DNA from: Blastopirellula retiformator
Lineage (GTDB): Bacteria > Planctomycetota > Planctomycetia > Pirellulales > Pirellulaceae
NCBI RefSeq assembly: GCF_007859755.1
Contig: NZ_SJPF01000005.1
Coordinates: 396,942-460,941 of the forward strand
Reading direction: 5' to 3'
DNA: 64,000 nt
Below, piece by piece: positions 33,306 through 41,785 of the stretch. The position numbers were made by a program, and so were the translations under genes. Positions within the stretch are counted from its first letter, which is position 1. Every line of letters starts with the position of its first letter. Under the pieces are notes generated by a model that saw nothing but the letters and a program-made list of their open reading frames with translations, was not told the DNA's origin and ran no database searches.

Positions 33306-36300
33306 CGAAGAACTGATCGAGCTGGTTCAGTCGCATACGCCGGCCGAACTGAAGCTTGAAGAGATTGAACTGCTGCGCCAGCGGATCGCCGAGTCGTCTG
33401 AACTGCGCCGGGTGCTGATCGACCAACTGCAGATGGAGCACTACCTGAGCGACGCGCTCGGACGCATCGGCTTCTCCGCCGAGACGCTGCTCGAGAAGTT
33501 TGACCGAGATCAACGCCGCCACCGTACGGCGCGGGCGATCTGGGGCGTGTTGGCGTTGCTTGTTCTCGCCTCGGCAGCCGCGGTGATTTACTCTCTGCAG
33601 CCAGATCGCAAGGTCGCCGAAGCGGAGATCGAACCCGCGCCACCGGAATCCGCTCAGCCGTCGAAACCAGATCCGGCTCAGCCGGCGCCAGAGCCGACCG
33701 GCACGCCAGACGCTGCCGAAAGCGGCGGCGACCCCGCCATGCCAGCTGAGGCAAGCCAGACCGACAGCGGAGACCCAGACGCGGCGCCGAAACGTGGACC
33801 ATGGGACGTATCACTAGAACGTCCGCCGGTTCGCTTTGCCGAGGCGTGGTATCACGACTTTGATCCTGCTCGGGAAGCGCCGACGCAAGACTCGCTTCGT
33901 CAGTGGTTCACACCGTTGGAAAAGCAGGGTGGAAAGTTCGAGACGCAAAAGCATCACAACACGGTGCGAACTGGAATGTTCGGCGCGTTTCGCCTGAACG
34001 CTCCCTGGCCCAAGCAAGCCGCGCTGCGGTTGTCGGTGTGGGATGCCGAGCAATATGCGATTCACTTCATGAATGGCGACCAAGGGATTTCGCTGGTTCA
34101 CCACAACCGCGACTTCGATCCTTGGAATGCTTACGTCGTCACGCGTTCGGCTGGCCAAGAGAACGTCGAAACCTACGCGCTGGCCGCCAACGATAACTAT
34201 GCAGACCGGCGCTCCGATTTGTACCAGGCGCCCATCACGTGGTACTACTATGACGAGTCGCAGCAAGAGATCGTGTTGTTTCGGGGAGAAGTTGAACTGT
34301 TGCGGGCGCCTTTGGCCGGGCCGCCGACCGAAGTGATCTTCGAAGGGCGAGCCTGGCTCCGCGGTCTCGATTTTCAACGGCTTAGCGAGCTTCCGCCGAC
34401 CAACCGAATCGAACTGCCGGTCGTCGCCGAAATCGATCGACCCGCCGATCTCAACTGGACCGAACGCCTGCCCGAAGACGGCGTAACCTTTCAGAAGTTG
34501 GTCGACGGCGCCGTCGAGCTGGTCGCCGAAAAAGGGGAGGGGTTCATCACCGCGCCGATCCCTGGCGAAGGAATTCGCGTCGTCGATATGCTGCTTGAGA
34601 ATGTCGAAGTCGGCAGTTCCATCTTTCTCGCTTTTCGCACCAACCCTGATGAAGAGACTCCGCGTTACGATCCAGGCCTGGCGATCCCGTTTGGCTATAA
34701 CCGCGGCACGAAGCAAGTGTTTCCCTTCTTCTCTTGGTGGGGAGACGATGGTCGCAAGGATGATCGCAAACCGCAGCAACTGCCAATCGCCGACGTTGCG
34801 CCGCCCTTTTGGATTCGGATCTTGGCCTGCGACGGCCAGGCTCGCTTTTGGCTGAGCGCCGATGGTCGGAACTGGGCGATTTATCCCGCTGGCGTTGGCG
34901 GCATCGAACGCGAGATGACCCAGTTCGGCATCTCCGTGAAAGCGGGCGGAGACAAGCCGCGTAAGACGCGCCTGCGAAAAGTGATCGTTCGCCGCGTCGA
35001 CGTCTTGCCAGAATTGGTTTCTAGCGACAAGCTGGCGGCGGCGCCAACCGCTGTCCGGCATTCGATCGACTGGATTGCCAAGACGATCGCCATTCGCCCC
35101 GCCGACGTACCGGTAGAGCAATGGATGGCTGCCGCGGCCGAAAACGCCATCGTCGCCGGAACCGACAATCCCAACATCTTCAAGCAACTGGTCCCGCTGC
35201 TCGACGATCCTGCATCGCTCGAAACGACGATTGATCGACTCCGCAAGTTCGCGTACATCAACAAGAGTTGGCCAGCAGGCGGAACCGAAAAAGAGCTGTT
35301 CGAGTTTTACCGCGACTTTGCGGCCAGTCTGATCGGCCGCCAGTATGCCGACGGACGTACGTTCGACGTCGACGACATGCGCCGCACGATGTTGTCGCTG
35401 CCAATCGACATGCGCGATCGCGTGAATCTGGTCGATGAGGCCGCGATTCGCCGAGAGATGCTGCGGAGACTCGCCGAGCGCGACTGGAGCGGAGCGAGCG
35501 AGCTTTGCTTGCGGCAACGCAATTATTCGGGCCGTGACGACTATCGGATGCGCCGCGACTTTCAACTGCCGATGTGGGTTTACAACGCGGCGACGCGGGA
35601 AGGGAACGTGCGGCTCGAAGGGGAATGGCCTTCGATTGACGCTCGTTACCGTTCACCGCTGTTAGAAGAGTTGAGCAAAGACGCCTATAACGTCAGCGCC
35701 GATCTTTCGGCGGCGATCGACAGCAATGCGCTGGCGGATGCGTGCCGCATCATCAATGGCGTAAATTTGCATGGCGCCAGCGGACTGGCGCCTGATCGCG
35801 ACGATCCCGATCTCTATTTCTCGCTGCCAGCTGCCATCACGATGGCGATGCGCCGTAACCCGCAGTTGTGCGAAGAGATGAATCAGAACTTCTCGGACGT
35901 CGCCCGGTTGCGGGCCAGTTCCGAGATTCACTCGGGCGACGTGGAAGCGGTCGAGTTGGTCACGTTGCAGTTTTACGGCACGCAGGCCGCGTCGGAGGCT
36001 CATTTGTGGCTCGGCGATCAAGCGCTTGCCGTTGGCCAAGTTGCCAGGGCAATCGCGCATTATCGTCAGGCCGGAAGCGAACATTCGACGATTGACCACT
36101 CGATGTTGTCGGCTCGGGTTGCCCTGGCCTCCGCGATGATCGGCGCCGTAGAAACGGAGCCGCTCTCGACATCGGTCGCCATTGGAGGCGAATCGCTGTC
36201 GGCCGATGCAATCAAGCAGTTTGGCGAGCAGCGTCGGTCATCCGCTTCCGAAAACTGGAACGCTGCTCGCGAAACGGCGATCGACGCGTCGACGCTCGAT

Positions 36301-37950
36301 TTTTCTCCAACCCATCCCAAGATCAGCGATGGCGTTCGCTTGCAACTCGATTTCGGCGAAGGATCGCAAGATCGCGATAACCTCTACGCCTCGAAAGACG
36401 TCGACTGGGTCGCCGAGACGTTGGCGGCGACCGCAACCGAGAATCGCATTTTTCTGAACAACCGTTTTCAGATGTTTGAGTTCAAGCCAGAGTCAGGTGA
36501 GATTGGCTGGAAGACGGCGCGGATCGACAATCATCGTGCCCGAGCACACGACAAATGGCCGCTCACTTCGATGCGACCGGTTGTGGTGGGCGATCGCATC
36601 TTTGTGAGATTGCTCCACTCGAATCGCCCCGAGCTGTATTGCTTTGCTCGGTCCGACGGCAAAAAGATCTGGCGAGCCGAGAGCGAGATTCCGGTGCTCT
36701 CCGATCCGCTTTGGATTCAGGGGGAGTTGTTCGCCATTGTCGGTGAGGAGGACTCGCAAAATCTGTGGCAGATACAGCTTGCCCGCATCGATGCCGAGAC
36801 AGGCGAGACCTTACGCAGGCATCCGCTGGTTCGCTTGCGTCAGTCCTGGGGTGAGCGTCATCTTTGCACAGCCGCCGTTGCCGGCGAAGTGATTGTCGTT
36901 GATTTGGGCGGGGCGGTGTTGGCCTGCGACCTATCGGGCGGCGTTCGTTGGGTCCGCAAGCAGACGTCGATTCCAACCACTGCCGACAGCGACTTGGTGC
37001 GTCAGCAGGAGATGACGCCGATTGTCGTTGGCAATCACGTGATTGTTCGCCAGGTCGGCGCTTTGTCGATCGATTGCATTGATATCGCGACCGGGCGACT
37101 TCTCTGGTCCCACTTCGCGCCTGACATGGAGCGAAGCGTGGGGCTCGCCGACGGGAAGTTCGTCTATTTGAATCGTCGCGAGGCGGTGGCGCTTGACGCC
37201 GACAACGGCGAGGTCGCTTGGAGTAACGCCGACGATTGGCAAATTTTCGGCGCCACGATTGCCGGGCCTTACCTGATCGAAGTCGCGGGAGAAGGGCGAC
37301 ACCACGGCAACAGCAAGGAGATCGTACCGTGGATTCGCTGGCTGTCGCTAGAGAGTGGCCAATGGGTCGCTGGGGCGCCGCTGTCGAAACTAACCGACAA
37401 AGATCCGCACCTTGGCAAGCTACTGGTTCATCCGCAGGGAACTTTCGTCAGCCATCGTAAAGAGGCGCGGGACTTGGACGTCCGGTTGCATCGGTTGGCG
37501 GCTGATGGCCAGCCGCTGCCGCTAGGCGAGTACCGCCAAGTGCCAGGCGCCAAAGAAATCTACCCGATATTCGCCGCCGCTTGGGCGGGGAAGTTTCCTG
37601 GATGGCGATTCGCGACCGCGGAAATCTCTGGCGGCCAAACCATCGTCGATCGCGAGGGCAAGCTCGGTTTCCAGTGCAATCTTCATCCAATCAACGAAAC
37701 GACATGGATTCGTCCGGTTGGCGACGCAAAGTTGCTGGAGCTGACGGTCGATCGTCGCGAGGCGAAGCGAGCGATTCGCGCCGTCGTCCACTGCGGCCAG
37801 CAGTTGCTGCTCGACGGTCCGATGGACGAAGATGGGGATCTGGCGAAATTTTCGATCAACGTGCCCCCCAATCGTCAGGCCAACGAGTTGATCGAAATCT
37901 GTTTGACCGGCAGCGGTAAGATCTTGGTGCGGGATTTAACGATTCAGTAG
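33298..37950 (+). CDS. Giant membrane-anchored protein with PQQ-type propeller, sigma-coupled
   Basis: 1550 aa. Cytoplasmic part (1-80): helical and acidic (MTNEELIELVQSHTPAELKL), suited to binding the upstream sigma factor. One membrane helix is at 81-100. A Pro/Ala-rich linker (110-165) leads to the periplasmic part. A beta-rich lectin/glucanase-like stretch runs from about 175 to 580, a helical TPR-like middle from about 590 to 1000, and a PQQ-like beta-propeller from about 1030 to 1400 (LYCFARSDGKKIWRAESEIPV, VLACDLSGGVRWVRKQ, IATGRLLWSHF, ALDADNGEVAWSN). A small beta domain ends it. By position it is probably the membrane anti-sigma or sensor for the coupled ECF factor; that is inference. 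Confidence 0.75.
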   Translation: MTNEELIELVQSHTPAELKLEEIELLRQRIAESSELRRVLIDQLQMEHYLSDALGRIGFSAETLLEKFDRDQRRHRTARAIWGVLALLVLASAAAVIYSLQPDRKVAEAEIEPAPPESAQPSKPDPAQPAPEPTGTPDAAESGGDPAMPAEASQTDSGDPDAAPKRGPWDVSLERPPVRFAEAWYHDFDPAREAPTQDSLRQWFTPLEKQGGKFETQKHHNTVRTGMFGAFRLNAPWPKQAALRLSVWDAEQYAIHFMNGDQGISLVHHNRDFDPWNAYVVTRSAGQENVETYALAANDNYADRRSDLYQAPITWYYYDESQQEIVLFRGEVELLRAPLAGPPTEVIFEGRAWLRGLDFQRLSELPPTNRIELPVVAEIDRPADLNWTERLPEDGVTFQKLVDGAVELVAEKGEGFITAPIPGEGIRVVDMLLENVEVGSSIFLAFRTNPDEETPRYDPGLAIPFGYNRGTKQVFPFFSWWGDDGRKDDRKPQQLPIADVAPPFWIRILACDGQARFWLSADGRNWAIYPAGVGGIEREMTQFGISVKAGGDKPRKTRLRKVIVRRVDVLPELVSSDKLAAAPTAVRHSIDWIAKTIAIRPADVPVEQWMAAAAENAIVAGTDNPNIFKQLVPLLDDPASLETTIDRLRKFAYINKSWPAGGTEKELFEFYRDFAASLIGRQYADGRTFDVDDMRRTMLSLPIDMRDRVNLVDEAAIRREMLRRLAERDWSGASELCLRQRNYSGRDDYRMRRDFQLPMWVYNAATREGNVRLEGEWPSIDARYRSPLLEELSKDAYNVSADLSAAIDSNALADACRIINGVNLHGASGLAPDRDDPDLYFSLPAAITMAMRRNPQLCEEMNQNFSDVARLRASSEIHSGDVEAVELVTLQFYGTQAASEAHLWLGDQALAVGQVARAIAHYRQAGSEHSTIDHSMLSARVALASAMIGAVETEPLSTSVAIGGESLSADAIKQFGEQRRSSASENWNAARETAIDASTLDFSPTHPKISDGVRLQLDFGEGSQDRDNLYASKDVDWVAETLAATATENRIFLNNRFQMFEFKPESGEIGWKTARIDNHRARAHDKWPLTSMRPVVVGDRIFVRLLHSNRPELYCFARSDGKKIWRAESEIPVLSDPLWIQGELFAIVGEEDSQNLWQIQLARIDAETGETLRRHPLVRLRQSWGERHLCTAAVAGEVIVVDLGGAVLACDLSGGVRWVRKQTSIPTTADSDLVRQQEMTPIVVGNHVIVRQVGALSIDCIDIATGRLLWSHFAPDMERSVGLADGKFVYLNRREAVALDADNGEVAWSNADDWQIFGATIAGPYLIEVAGEGRHHGNSKEIVPWIRWLSLESGQWVAGAPLSKLTDKDPHLGKLLVHPQGTFVSHRKEARDLDVRLHRLAADGQPLPLGEYRQVPGAKEIYPIFAAAWAGKFPGWRFATAEISGGQTIVDREGKLGFQCNLHPINETTWIRPVGDAKLLELTVDRREAKRAIRAVVHCGQQLLLDGPMDEDGDLAKFSINVPPNRQANELIEICLTGSGKILVRDLTIQ

Positions 37951-38052
37951 CTCGGACAGGCAATTTTGGGCGAAACGGCCTGGTTGTCCGAATTTCCGCG
38001 TAACGTTTTACACGTCACCTTACATACCATGGAAAGAGGCGTTTTTCCTTGG

Positions 38053-39228
38053 ATGTTGAGACCTGTCGTGCACCCCTTTTCGTTGCAAAACCGACCTTTC
38101 CCCGGATGGCTGCTAGCCGCGATTTGCGTGCTAATTCTGCCGCAAGCTGCACTTGCACAAGGGGAATGGGAACTGACGCCCGAGAGCGAAGCGGCGCTGG
38201 ATCGCGGGCTCGACTGGTTAGCCAAAAACCAAGGCCCGAAAGGGAACTGGGAGTCGAACGACCTAGGCCTTGTCGCGATGGGGACGTTGGCGTTTCTCGC
38301 CGACGGCCATGCGCCCGGCCGGGGCAAATATGGCCGCACCGTCGAACGTGCGGTCGATTATCTGCTGACCAACGCCAAACCGTCCGGGCTACTCAATGTC
38401 GCCGACGCGCAGCGTGATATGTACAACCATGGGCTGGCGACATTCGTCCTGGGGCAGGCTCATGGGATGACCGGCGATCCGCGCATCAATTCGACGCTTG
38501 ACCGGTCACTGAAGCTGATCGCCAATACGCAGTGCGAAGATGGCGGCTGGGACTATCGAGCCCGGCGGCAGGATCATGGTCACGACCTTAGCCTGGCCGT
38601 GATGCAGGCCAAAGCGCTGCGCAGCGCCGTCGACAGCGGTCTGGAAGTGCCGCCGGAGGTGATCCAGATGGCGATCGCCAGCGTTCGCGATCATTATGAA
38701 CCGGAAGGGATCTCCCGAAACGCGCCCGAAACCGAACAGATGAAGCGTGCTGGTCAGTTCACTTACTCGCGCAACGGCGGCAAATCATCGACCGCCATGG
38801 CGGCCGCCGGGGTCGTTTGTCTGCAAGAGTTTGGTCAGTACGACGATTGGCGGATTCGCAAGAACATGGACATCATCAACGCCAAGATCGAAGAAGTCAA
38901 AGGTCGTGAGGAGCGACACAACGGCAAGCTGCCATTTGACGCTTACACGTTGTACTACGTCGGTCAAGCGTTGTATCAGGTTGGCGGCGACGACTGGAAG
39001 AGATCGTACCCGATTCTGCGCGACCAAGTGGTCGCCAGTCAGGTGATTCGGCCTGACAGTCCCCGCGACCATGGCAAGTGGAGCGCTGGCGCTCACTTGG
39101 GCGGCATGCCCAGCGAACTGTACGGCACGGCCGTCGGTTGCTTTATTCTGGCGATGCCTAATCGCTATCTGCCGATCTTGCAGGAAGGCCGCATTGAAGG
39201 TCTCTCCCAGCAGTTTAACTCGAACTAA
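38053..39228 (+). CDS. Secreted prenyltransferase/squalene-oxidase-repeat protein
   Basis: 391 aa. The signal peptide ends at ILPQAALAQ (about residue 36). The mature protein has repeated alpha-toroid units of the terpenoid cyclase/prenyltransferase fold: ALDRGLDWLAKNQGPKGNW, AVDYLLTNAKPSGLLN, SLKLIANTQCEDGGWDYRA, and a C-terminal GGMPSELYGTAVGCFILAM. It has no catalytic DxDD-type motif, so a binding or scaffolding role is likelier than cyclisation. ATG 38053 is chosen for the signal peptide; an ATG at 38029 is also possible. It stands 37 bases before the BatA-like gene and is probably the first gene of that cluster. Such proteins recur beside VWA/MoxR clusters in planctomycetes. Confidence 0.78.
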   Translation: MLRPVVHPFSLQNRPFPGWLLAAICVLILPQAALAQGEWELTPESEAALDRGLDWLAKNQGPKGNWESNDLGLVAMGTLAFLADGHAPGRGKYGRTVERAVDYLLTNAKPSGLLNVADAQRDMYNHGLATFVLGQAHGMTGDPRINSTLDRSLKLIANTQCEDGGWDYRARRQDHGHDLSLAVMQAKALRSAVDSGLEVPPEVIQMAIASVRDHYEPEGISRNAPETEQMKRAGQFTYSRNGGKSSTAMAAAGVVCLQEFGQYDDWRIRKNMDIINAKIEEVKGREERHNGKLPFDAYTLYYVGQALYQVGGDDWKRSYPILRDQVVASQVIRPDSPRDHGKWSAGAHLGGMPSELYGTAVGCFILAMPNRYLPILQEGRIEGLSQQFNSN

Positions 39229-39265
39229 CGCCGCCTCGTTCTTCGCACCTATCAGGTAAGTTCCT

Positions 39266-41785
39266 ATGAGCTTTCTTCCCTCACTGACGGCTGGCGGTTT
39301 CGCAATTGCGGGACTGCTGTGCGCGGCGGGGCCGATCATCATTCACTTGATGAATCGTCGGCGCTATCGCACCGTCCACTGGGGAGCGATGGACTTTCTG
39401 CAGCAAGCGATGAAACGCAACCGCCGCATTTTGCAGCTGCGCGACATCTTGCTGATGATCTTGCGCACCGCGGCGGTGCTGTTGTTCGGCCTGGCGCTGG
39501 CTCGGCCGTTTCTGTCGGTAGGCGCCAGCGACTTTGACGCTTCGCAGCCGCTGTTGGCGGTCTTGGCGATCGACAACAGTATGAGCATGGGCGTCGAGTC
39601 GCTCGACGGCACGTTGCTTGACGAAGCGAAACGCCAGGCCGCTGATTTTCTCGATCAACTCCCGCCTGGCAGCCGCATTAATGTGATCGCAGCCTGCGGT
39701 TCGAGCCGCTCTCCGGCGGTTGATCCCTATCGAACCCGCGAAGACGCCGCCGCCGCGATCGCCGCGATCGATCCAACCGACCGCGAGGCCGACCTGATCT
39801 CAATCGGCAATCAAATCGCGGTCGCCGCCGCCCACACGCCGCAGCTTTCGCCGCGGGCGATCTACTTTACCGATCAGCAAGCCAGCGCCTGGGACGACTT
39901 TCGTTCGCCCGGGCAATGGGAACAATTCCCGCCGCTGCAAGTGGTGGAGATCGGCGCTGACGACGCCACCAATACCTCAATCACTGGTTTTGAACTGCAA
40001 GACGCGTTGGCCGACGTCGATACGCCGTCGACCTTTGTCGTCCGCGTCGCCCATGCCGGTGAGAACCCCCGTGACGACGTACCGGTCGTCTTTAGCGTCA
40101 ATGGCGAAGAAGTCGACTCACAGATGATTTCGCTTCCTCCGAACAGCGAACGTGAGTTGACGTTTGAGTACCTGTTTGATGGGATGGCGATCGAACCAGG
40201 CAAGGCTTCTTCGATCGCGATCGAAGTTTCCTTGCCGCCCGATCGGTTGCCGGCCGACGACTCACGTACGATTGTCGCATCGGTCGTTGCAGCGCTGCCG
40301 GTGGTCTTCCTCGATTCGATGTCGGAAACCGACGAAGATCCTCGCCGTAATCGTTATGGAGAAACCTGGGCGCTGCGTCGTCTGTTGGCTCCGGTTACCA
40401 GTCGTCGCGAAGAACAACGTCAGCTAATTCAGGTTCGGCATCGTCGCTTGGAAGATCTCGATGCGCCGAGCCTGCGTGCGCTGCTGGAAGACGCCCGGTT
40501 GGCGGTGGTGGGAGGAATTTCGGAGCCGCCCGAGTTTGCGGTCGACGTCTTAAACGAATTTGTCAGCCAAGGTGGGCAGTTGGTGATTTCCGCGGGCGGC
40601 GAATTTGATCCGGCTCGCTGGACGCAAGTCGCCTGGCGAGATGGCGCTGGCGTCTTGCCGGCGCCACTCGATCCGATTCCCAATGGCGTTTCGCTCGATG
40701 CGAATGTCGACCGGCTTGAGCCATTTCGGCTGTCGTACGACAGCATGAAGGACAACGCTTATTTTCAACTGTCCGGGCTTTCCGACTCGCAGCTGTTGGA
40801 TCTGTACGCCGAGCCTCTCTTCTTCAAGTCGGTAACGCCCCGCGTGGACGAGACGACGCTGGCCGCCGTCGAGAAAGCGGCGACGGCTCAGGCGAACCAA
40901 CCGACCGACGAAGAAGATATGACCGCCGATCGTTGGCTCTTGTGGCGCAATGACGTCACGCGGACCGGCAGCGTTTCGCAATCGGCGGAACAGGAAACGA
41001 GCGTCAATAACGCGGCGGAGTCGCCAGCCGCTGAACAGGAAAAGCCGTTTGATCGGCGCTTGCTGCCGCGAATCCTGGCGAGCTTCGACAACGATCAACC
41101 CTTCCTGGTTGAGCGTCAGATCGGGGAAGGGAAGGTCCTGTTGGTTACGACCGGCATCGACAATCTTTGGAACACGTTGCCCCGGACCAACGCCGTGTTG
41201 ATCTTCGATCGTTTGTTGCGAGGGATGCTGGAAACAACGTTGCCGCAGCGGAATTTCGCGACGCTCGCCCAAGTTTCGCTGCCGCTCGAATCGGCATCGA
41301 CAACGACGATGGTCGAACTGACGCGGCCCGGCGATGACGCGGCCGAAGAACTGCCGATTGGGTTCCTTGATGATCAAACCCGCGGCGTGACCGTTCCGCA
41401 GCTGATGAAGGGTGGCAAGTACGAACTGACGATCAGTCAACGTCAAGTGAGCAGCGATCCGACCCTTTCTCCAGAACCGCCGCAAACGATGGTGTTGGCC
41501 GTTCAGCCAGAAGCGACCGAGTCGCAGATCGAACGTCTCTCGCACGAAGACTTTGAGTCGCGCGGATTGGGGGACAAGATTAAATGGCTCGCCCCCGGCG
41601 AAGTCATCAGCCTGGCCGGCGCCCAGATTCGGGGACAAGACTGGTGGAAGTACCTGATCGGGCTCGTGCTCGCTTGTCTGTTGCTGGAAATGCTACTGAT
41701 CGCTCGTCCCGCTTGGGTCGACCGATTGTTGTCTCGCGCCGAGAACAGCGGCGCCACGCCTGTCAGCGAGGAGGCTCGTTCGTAA
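39266..41785 (+). CDS. BatA-like membrane protein with von Willebrand A domain
   Basis: 839 aa. The BatA N-terminal domain (1-85) has two membrane helices (10-28, 60-82) around the signature HLMNRRRYRTVHWGAMDFLQ. The VWA domain starts at about 95 with the metal (MIDAS) motif DNSMS at 103-107, and a beta-rich periplasmic region follows. FLVERQIGEGKVLLVTTGID (about 610) is the glutamine-amidotransferase-like block seen in these proteins. The last helix is near 793-812 (WWKYLIGLVLACLLLEMLL). The stop shares a base with the start of the next gene (TAATG), so they are coupled. By family it works with MoxR and DUF58 proteins in an envelope complex. Confidence 0.87.
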   Translation: MSFLPSLTAGGFAIAGLLCAAGPIIIHLMNRRRYRTVHWGAMDFLQQAMKRNRRILQLRDILLMILRTAAVLLFGLALARPFLSVGASDFDASQPLLAVLAIDNSMSMGVESLDGTLLDEAKRQAADFLDQLPPGSRINVIAACGSSRSPAVDPYRTREDAAAAIAAIDPTDREADLISIGNQIAVAAAHTPQLSPRAIYFTDQQASAWDDFRSPGQWEQFPPLQVVEIGADDATNTSITGFELQDALADVDTPSTFVVRVAHAGENPRDDVPVVFSVNGEEVDSQMISLPPNSERELTFEYLFDGMAIEPGKASSIAIEVSLPPDRLPADDSRTIVASVVAALPVVFLDSMSETDEDPRRNRYGETWALRRLLAPVTSRREEQRQLIQVRHRRLEDLDAPSLRALLEDARLAVVGGISEPPEFAVDVLNEFVSQGGQLVISAGGEFDPARWTQVAWRDGAGVLPAPLDPIPNGVSLDANVDRLEPFRLSYDSMKDNAYFQLSGLSDSQLLDLYAEPLFFKSVTPRVDETTLAAVEKAATAQANQPTDEEDMTADRWLLWRNDVTRTGSVSQSAEQETSVNNAAESPAAEQEKPFDRRLLPRILASFDNDQPFLVERQIGEGKVLLVTTGIDNLWNTLPRTNAVLIFDRLLRGMLETTLPQRNFATLAQVSLPLESASTTTMVELTRPGDDAAEELPIGFLDDQTRGVTVPQLMKGGKYELTISQRQVSSDPTLSPEPPQTMVLAVQPEATESQIERLSHEDFESRGLGDKIKWLAPGEVISLAGAQIRGQDWWKYLIGLVLACLLLEMLLIARPAWVDRLLSRAENSGATPVSEEARS

